Positions 59,051-64,000 of a stretch of 64,000 nucleotides of DNA are shown here, in pieces (within the stretch, counting starts at the first letter, position 1; each line of letters begins with the position of its first letter). The stretch is taken from assembly GCA_003134855.1 (NCBI GenBank), contig PLCS01000009.1, positions 257,911 through 321,910 of the forward strand. Reading direction: 5' to 3'. The translations under genes and the position numbers were made by a program. The notes beneath the pieces were generated by a model. The model searched no databases, was not told the origin of the DNA, and was given only the letters and a program-made list of their open reading frames with translations. The DNA comes from Acidobacteriaceae bacterium. Lineage in GTDB: Bacteria > Acidobacteriota > Terriglobia > Terriglobales > Acidobacteriaceae.

Positions 59051-61762
59051 ATGCTTGACCGTTTTTCTCTCAGGGCGCTAGTACTCGCCGGCCTTTTGCT
59101 TCCGCTCGCCAGTTGCAGCGTATCGCCTTCCCTGTCGCTCATCACTGTGACTCCGACTACGATGACCTTTGGGGGGCCGGGCCTCACCACGCAGTTGACG
59201 GCGATTGGGACCTACACCCAAGGGAGCCATCCCGCGACGACCCGGGACATCACAGATTCAGTCACCTGGGCGAGTTCCACTCCCGCATGTGTGACGGTCA
59301 ACAGCACCGGACTCATCACCTCAGGCAGCAACACCTGCAGCAACATCCTGGTTACCGCCACCGCGCCCGGGTTTACCGGTACCATTACGGGCAGCATGAC
59401 GGTGAATGTCACCCAGACCACCACCTCTAGCTCCGAGCCGGTGGTCTCTCTGTCCATCACGCCCGCTACGTACAGCGAAACGGTCGGTCAGACCGCTTTC
59501 TTCAAAGCTTTCGGCACAAACAGCGCAGGCGCTCAAATTGATCTGACCACACAGGTTGCCTGGAGCGTCACCAACCCCCAGGTTGCCACCATCGTCGCCT
59601 CTGGCGCTGCGACCGCCGGCGGCCCCGGCAGCACGCAGGTCAACGCAGTCTGGACAAATCCCGACAAGACTATCGTACCCGCTTCCGCCACCTTAACCGT
59701 TACCGGCGCTTCGACCACCTCCAGCGCGATCACCGGATTGTCCATCATCCCAGGCTCGCAAACCATTGCGCTACCTGAAGTTGGACAGCCGAATCCGACC
59801 GTCAGCCTGGTCGTCCTAGGTACCAATGCAGCCGGACTGCAAACCAATCAAAGCGGCGCTGTTACTTGGGTCTCCAGCAATCCCGCCGTCCTGCCCACAG
59901 CCAATATCGTCGATGGCACGAATGCCGCCACTGCCATGGTCGTTGGCCCCGGCACCACCACCCTCACCGCCACCTTCACCAATGTCTCCACCCAAGCGAA
60001 TCCAGTTGCCAGCGTGGCGTCCTCGACCGCAACCCTGACCGCGACAGAGCCGGCGGCGGAGCTTTTGCTTTCGCTGGCCGTTATTCCCAACACGCCCACG
60101 GTGCCGTTCCCGACTCAGACCACCCAGCTCACCGCGGTCGGAACCTTTTCGCAGGCTCCCGTCACGCAGAATCTGACGAATACGGTCACCTGGAGTTCCA
60201 GCAATCCGTTGGTAGCCAAAGTTTGCAACGCAACAGCTACCACTACCGTTCCCGTTTCCTGCGCAACGACTCCCGGGCTGGTTACGGCGGTGGGCCAGGG
60301 CACAGCCGCCATCACGGCCACGACAACAAGCGCCAACGACGGCTCATTCGTTTACGCAACTGTGCCTTACACGGTTCAGTCGGGAAGTGTACAACAGGTG
60401 AGCGCGCTCACCATTGTTCCGAGTTCGCTGGCGCTCTCCGCAACGGGCCAGCCCGGCAGCCTGATTGCGCTGGGCACTTCCACAAGCACCGGACTTCAGC
60501 AGGATGTAACAGCCTCGACGCAGCTTGCGTGGACTTCCAGCAACGTGAACATCGCCACGGTCAGTTCTTTGCTTGCGCCGACGCAAACCTGTACGACCAA
60601 CAATGCGACGCCACCTGTCCAGACCTGCACCAACGATGCCCCCGGCGTAGTCAAGGGCGTCAGCGCGGGTTCTTCCACCATTACAGCCGAATTCAACGAT
60701 CCCGCCAGCGGCACGACTCCCGCCAGCGTGGTTACGGCTACAGCATCCGTCGGTGTGACAACGACACCCGCGGCGGAGCCTCTGCTTTCGATCACAGTTC
60801 AGCCGACTACGGTTACTACCTGGGATTTGTTGGGGACCGGGCAGTTTCTTGCGTTTGGAACTTTCTCGACCGCACCAACCTCGATGGACGTCACCAACGG
60901 CTTCTTCCACCAGGGTTTCCCCACAACCAGTTGCACCGCCGCTTATGCAACGGCCGATGCCGCCCAGGTCGCGATTGATTCCGCTACGAATGTGGCGATG
61001 ACGAATCTCCCCTACGCCCAATGCTCCTTTGTTCCCACCACCTGGGTTTCCCTCCCCAATCAATTTATCTTCCCGATTAACTCCGCCGGAGCTCCGGGCG
61101 CATACGGAGGACTCATTACAGCTGACGGGTCCGGAATTGCGGATGTCTATGCTGTGGCGGCGAACCCCGACGGCACTCTTGTTTATAGCTCAAGCTCAAC
61201 CTTCAATTGCCCCTATGTGGCGCCGACCTATGCCACGATCACAACCACCCTTGCCAATGGCACGACCACAACGACCTACGACTATAACGACATTCTCAAC
61301 ATTGGCGAGTGCAATTACCTCACGATAGGGAACGGCCTCTTGTCGACGCTGACGGTCTTTGACGCAAACCTGAATAGTACAGGTTTGAATCAGACGAATT
61401 GGCTGATTACCGCTCTTTCGGCCACCAGCACACCGGCTGATCAGGTGGAAGTAATCCATTGCGGCCCCGGTTCGCCCGCCGGCGGGTCTGTTTGCGAGGC
61501 GTCCTATCCGAACGGTACGCAAGTCGTCTTAACTGCGCCAGCCCAGGCTGGAGTGAACTTCGGCGGATGGTCCGACAACTGTGTTCCTTGCACACTGAAC
61601 CCAACCACGCTTGCCTGCCCGATCACTCCAGCCCCGACCATCACAGCGACAGGGCCAAACTCCTGCGCAGTGGTGGTTGGAGGAAGTTGCACCCTCAACA
61701 ATCAAAGCTCTACTTACATATGCGACCAGTCCAACGTATCCGTGGGCGCCGTCTTCAACTAA
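59051..61762 (+). CDS. Ig-like (BIG2-type) repeat lipoprotein
   Basis: Lipobox LLLPLASC; repeated VTWASS/VTWVSSNP/VTWSSSNP/LAWTSSNVNIATVS Ig-like motifs. Confidence 0.85.
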   Translation: MLDRFSLRALVLAGLLLPLASCSVSPSLSLITVTPTTMTFGGPGLTTQLTAIGTYTQGSHPATTRDITDSVTWASSTPACVTVNSTGLITSGSNTCSNILVTATAPGFTGTITGSMTVNVTQTTTSSSEPVVSLSITPATYSETVGQTAFFKAFGTNSAGAQIDLTTQVAWSVTNPQVATIVASGAATAGGPGSTQVNAVWTNPDKTIVPASATLTVTGASTTSSAITGLSIIPGSQTIALPEVGQPNPTVSLVVLGTNAAGLQTNQSGAVTWVSSNPAVLPTANIVDGTNAATAMVVGPGTTTLTATFTNVSTQANPVASVASSTATLTATEPAAELLLSLAVIPNTPTVPFPTQTTQLTAVGTFSQAPVTQNLTNTVTWSSSNPLVAKVCNATATTTVPVSCATTPGLVTAVGQGTAAITATTTSANDGSFVYATVPYTVQSGSVQQVSALTIVPSSLALSATGQPGSLIALGTSTSTGLQQDVTASTQLAWTSSNVNIATVSSLLAPTQTCTTNNATPPVQTCTNDAPGVVKGVSAGSSTITAEFNDPASGTTPASVVTATASVGVTTTPAAEPLLSITVQPTTVTTWDLLGTGQFLAFGTFSTAPTSMDVTNGFFHQGFPTTSCTAAYATADAAQVAIDSATNVAMTNLPYAQCSFVPTTWVSLPNQFIFPINSAGAPGAYGGLITADGSGIADVYAVAANPDGTLVYSSSSTFNCPYVAPTYATITTTLANGTTTTTYDYNDILNIGECNYLTIGNGLLSTLTVFDANLNSTGLNQTNWLITALSATSTPADQVEVIHCGPGSPAGGSVCEASYPNGTQVVLTAPAQAGVNFGGWSDNCVPCTLNPTTLACPITPAPTITATGPNSCAVVVGGSCTLNNQSSTYICDQSNVSVGAVFN

Positions 61763-61784
61763 ACCGCATTCAGACCCACGCAAG

Positions 61785-61808
61785 AAAGCCGCCCTTCGGG
61801 GCGGCTTT
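61785..61808. terminator. Strong UUCG-tetraloop hairpin AAAGCCGCCC-TTCG-GGGCGGCTTT after the Ig-like gene
   Basis: aaagccgcccttcggggcggctttcct, 10-bp perfect stem; between convergent genes. Confidence 0.8.
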
Positions 61809-61831
61809 CCTGCGCTTGGAGGAATACAGGC

Positions 61832-62515
61832 TCATGCGGGCAGGCATACCACCCCGGCCACCAGCTTGTAGTGGAAGCCCTCGAAGGGTTCGCTGAGACT
61901 GATGGTGAGGAAAGTCTTTGCGGGCTTGCCGCCAGATAAAAGTGCGTGAGGGTAGATGCCCGCAGGCAATTGGTTCATCAATTTGAGCCATGCAGGGTCG
62001 GTGACGGCCAGGTCGTAGCGGACGCGGCCAACGTGGCCGACGCGAAAGACGGCGCGATTCTTGCGCTTGCCGGTTTCGTCGCGAATCCACCACCAGAGAT
62101 CGTCAGGGTGGATCAGCTCCAGGGACTTCTCGGCTGAGGCCCCAGCAAACTTGCGACCGTAGACTCTGTCGCAAGATCCCTGCAAGATGGAAGGCCCCTT
62201 GTTCACATATGCGGCGAGAAACTGCGCATCGCGCGGCTTATCAAAGCGGCGCACCGGCTGCCATGGGGTTTCTGTAACAAACACATCCTCCGGGTGGCAG
62301 TTGGTTCCGCATTTCTCGCCGAGTTCGGCCTCGAAGACATCGAGGAGCGCAACTTCCTTTGCGCCGGGGTAGCTTGCTTCCTTTACGGTGAGACAGCCGG
62401 GAACCTGGTGGCCAATGAGCCTGACCCACCGCTTTGTAATAAGGTTGATTCCAGCCACACAACGATGGTCGTGCTTGTACGAGTTGGCGAGGCAGAGGAT
62501 ACGATCCAGGCCCAT
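61832..62515 (-). CDS. Predicted dual-OB (DuOB-like) domain protein
   Basis: MGLDRILCLANSYKHDHRCVAGINLITKRWVRLIG...; operon position after DUF488 genes. Confidence 0.6.
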   Translation of the reverse strand: MGLDRILCLANSYKHDHRCVAGINLITKRWVRLIGHQVPGCLTVKEASYPGAKEVALLDVFEAELGEKCGTNCHPEDVFVTETPWQPVRRFDKPRDAQFLAAYVNKGPSILQGSCDRVYGRKFAGASAEKSLELIHPDDLWWWIRDETGKRKNRAVFRVGHVGRVRYDLAVTDPAWLKLMNQLPAGIYPHALLSGGKPAKTFLTISLSEPFEGFHYKLVAGVVCLPA

Positions 62516-62537
62516 GAGATCACCTTCAGGACGAGAA

Positions 62538-62975
62538 TTACAGATGATGAATTACTACACCGATCCATTGCTGTTGTAAATACTCCAGCGCCAGCCGCCG
62601 ATGGCAGTTCTGCGGGGTTGGCTCGCTGCACAGCAGGACGGTCTTCTTCACAAAGCTCGCTTTCGAAAGAACCGATTCCACCTTTCGAGAGCGAATCAGA
62701 GCGAGATAGGCTTCGGTGTAATCCTCCCAGCTCCCTTTTTTCTTCTTGAAAGCGTCGAGCATCTCCTGCGTGGGAGCGAGCAAGGGTTCGTGTTCGTAGG
62801 CAGCGCCGCAGATTTCGCTGAGAAAGTAAGCCAGGTCGGCCTGCTTGGCAAAGGCAGCAAGCTGGGAGGTGTTATTCAGGCGCACATCAAGCAGGCGCTC
62901 GATGCCGTGAGCCTTCAGTGCTCCGAAAAACTCTGCGGCGCTTTTTTGGGTAAAACCGATGCTGTAGATCTCCAT
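62538..62975 (-). CDS. DUF488 family protein (short paralogue)
   Basis: MEIYSIGFTQKSAAEFFGALKAHGIERLLDVRLN...VLLCSEPTPQNCHRRLALEYL. Confidence 0.85.
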   Translation of the reverse strand: MEIYSIGFTQKSAAEFFGALKAHGIERLLDVRLNNTSQLAAFAKQADLAYFLSEICGAAYEHEPLLAPTQEMLDAFKKKKGSWEDYTEAYLALIRSRKVESVLSKASFVKKTVLLCSEPTPQNCHRRLALEYLQQQWIGVVIHHL

Positions 62976-63505
62976 TGGTCCTCGTCGAGTTCCGCGAAGA
63001 GCGCGGGCTGTGCGCCGATGAGCGGCTTGCCGGCTTCCGCGGCCACCGTCTCGTCGGATTCCAGGCGGCCGTCGCCGCGAATGTGCTGCATGGTGTGGCC
63101 GCGCTCAATGAGTACGCGGCCGATGAGCAGGCGGCGATGGCAGTGAGCGGGATCTTCCTCGCCGCAAACCAGGGCCACGCGGTAGCGCTCCATGCCGCTC
63201 TCCAGCCGCGCGATCCCCGCCTGGAAGCGGGCATCGTCGCGCAGACGGCTATAGAGGACGCGGCCCTTGGCGTCGTAGTAGCCGGGATTGGCCGGACGGC
63301 CACCCAGTTCGGCGCCGAGGAAGAGATAGCGGATTCCCGCCTGCTCCAGCGAGCGCTGCATCAGCTCCTTGTCGAATTGCGGGACGTACTTCGAGTAAGG
63401 CGAACTGCGCGTATCGACCACCACCTCGACGGCGTGCCGGCGGAGCAGGGCAAGCCACGCCGGGAACTCGTGGTTGGAGTGGCCGATGGTGAAGAAACTG
63501 CTCAT
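62915..63505 (-). CDS. DUF488 family protein
   Basis: MSSFFTIGHSNHEFPAWLALLRRHAVEVVVDTRSSPYSKYVPQF...VALVCGEEDPAHCHRRLLIGRVLIERG. Confidence 0.88.
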   Translation of the reverse strand: MSSFFTIGHSNHEFPAWLALLRRHAVEVVVDTRSSPYSKYVPQFDKELMQRSLEQAGIRYLFLGAELGGRPANPGYYDAKGRVLYSRLRDDARFQAGIARLESGMERYRVALVCGEEDPAHCHRRLLIGRVLIERGHTMQHIRGDGRLESDETVAAEAGKPLIGAQPALFAELDEDQWRSTASVLPKKAPQSFSEH

Positions 63506-63610
63506 GCGAACCCTTGCTGAGGAGAATAGCACTGAAGAGGCTCTCCGGCGGTGAGAAATGGGAAACTTCGCGAGATGAGCGTTTAGACTGGTAAGGTTCC
63601 TTTGAACACG

Positions 63611-64000
63611 ATGACCCACCGCTTTGCACGCATTCGCCGCTTTCGCTTCAATCTGCCGCAGCGCATCGCCGCCGGGCTGCTGGCGGTGTTTCTGGCGCAG
63701 GGACTGTGGCTCACCGGCCACCAGACGCTGACCGATCGCGACTACCACTACGCCGACTGCGGACGCAGAAGCTGGGAGCAGCCGGCAAACTTTGCCGCCG
63801 GATTGACCCCTTGCGGTAGTACCCCCGACGGCATTCTGGCCTACCGTCTGGCCGGGCTGCCGCTGACGCTGAATCTGCTCGCCGAGCGCGGGCTGGACAG
63901 CTTCCGCAAGCCCGAAGATCAAGTTGTGCAAACCCAGGGCTGGCTGAGCACGTGGGAGCTACGCCATCAGCTCACACACACTCTGCTGCTGCTGCGTCTG
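63611..64000 (+). CDS. Hypothetical membrane protein, 3'-truncated at window end
   Basis: ATG at 63611 with frame open to the window edge: MTHRFARIRRFRFNLPQRIAAGLLAVFLAQGLWLTGHQTLTDRDYHYADCG... Confidence 0.6.
   Translation, partial: MTHRFARIRRFRFNLPQRIAAGLLAVFLAQGLWLTGHQTLTDRDYHYADCGRRSWEQPANFAAGLTPCGSTPDGILAYRLAGLPLTLNLLAERGLDSFRKPEDQVVQTQGWLSTWELRHQLTHTLLLLRL

Overview
This 64 kb, GC-rich, gene-dense bacterial chromosomal segment looks like Acidobacteriota (class Terriglobia-like). That call rests on the overall character of the proteins: an Oar-like TonB receptor, DUF5666, acidobacterial-style secreted proteins and dispersed palindromic repeats. Recognisable genes include a GT4 glycosyltransferase, GH2 beta-mannosidase, a mutS-nagZ-anmK-SBP operon, lepB, carA/carB, a dapA-family gene, gpmI, a PLP decarboxylase, an Nfn/SudBA-like flavoprotein pair, an ECF sigma operon, a PDZ-histidine kinase/NtrC pair, a SpoIIE phosphatase, eno and ruvB. 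I found no rRNA, tRNA, CRISPR array, prophage or transposase by eye. Three non-routine signals stand out. (1) A family of dispersed, modular palindromic repeats (core CCAGGTC..GACCTGGGGCACCC, plus associated modules) sits in several intergenic regions, and related palindromic sequence appears inserted in frame within conserved genes (dapA-like, mutS, possibly the wHTH-TPR gene), resembling repeat-encoded peptide insertions. (2) A compact three-gene operon encodes two diverged DUF488 proteins and a predicted dual-OB protein. (3) There are toxin-antitoxin-like items: a DUF4160/DUF2442 pair, an orphan VapB-like gene, and an AbrB-like N-terminal remnant in frame with a flavoprotein. All family assignments come from reading motifs; no database search was run.
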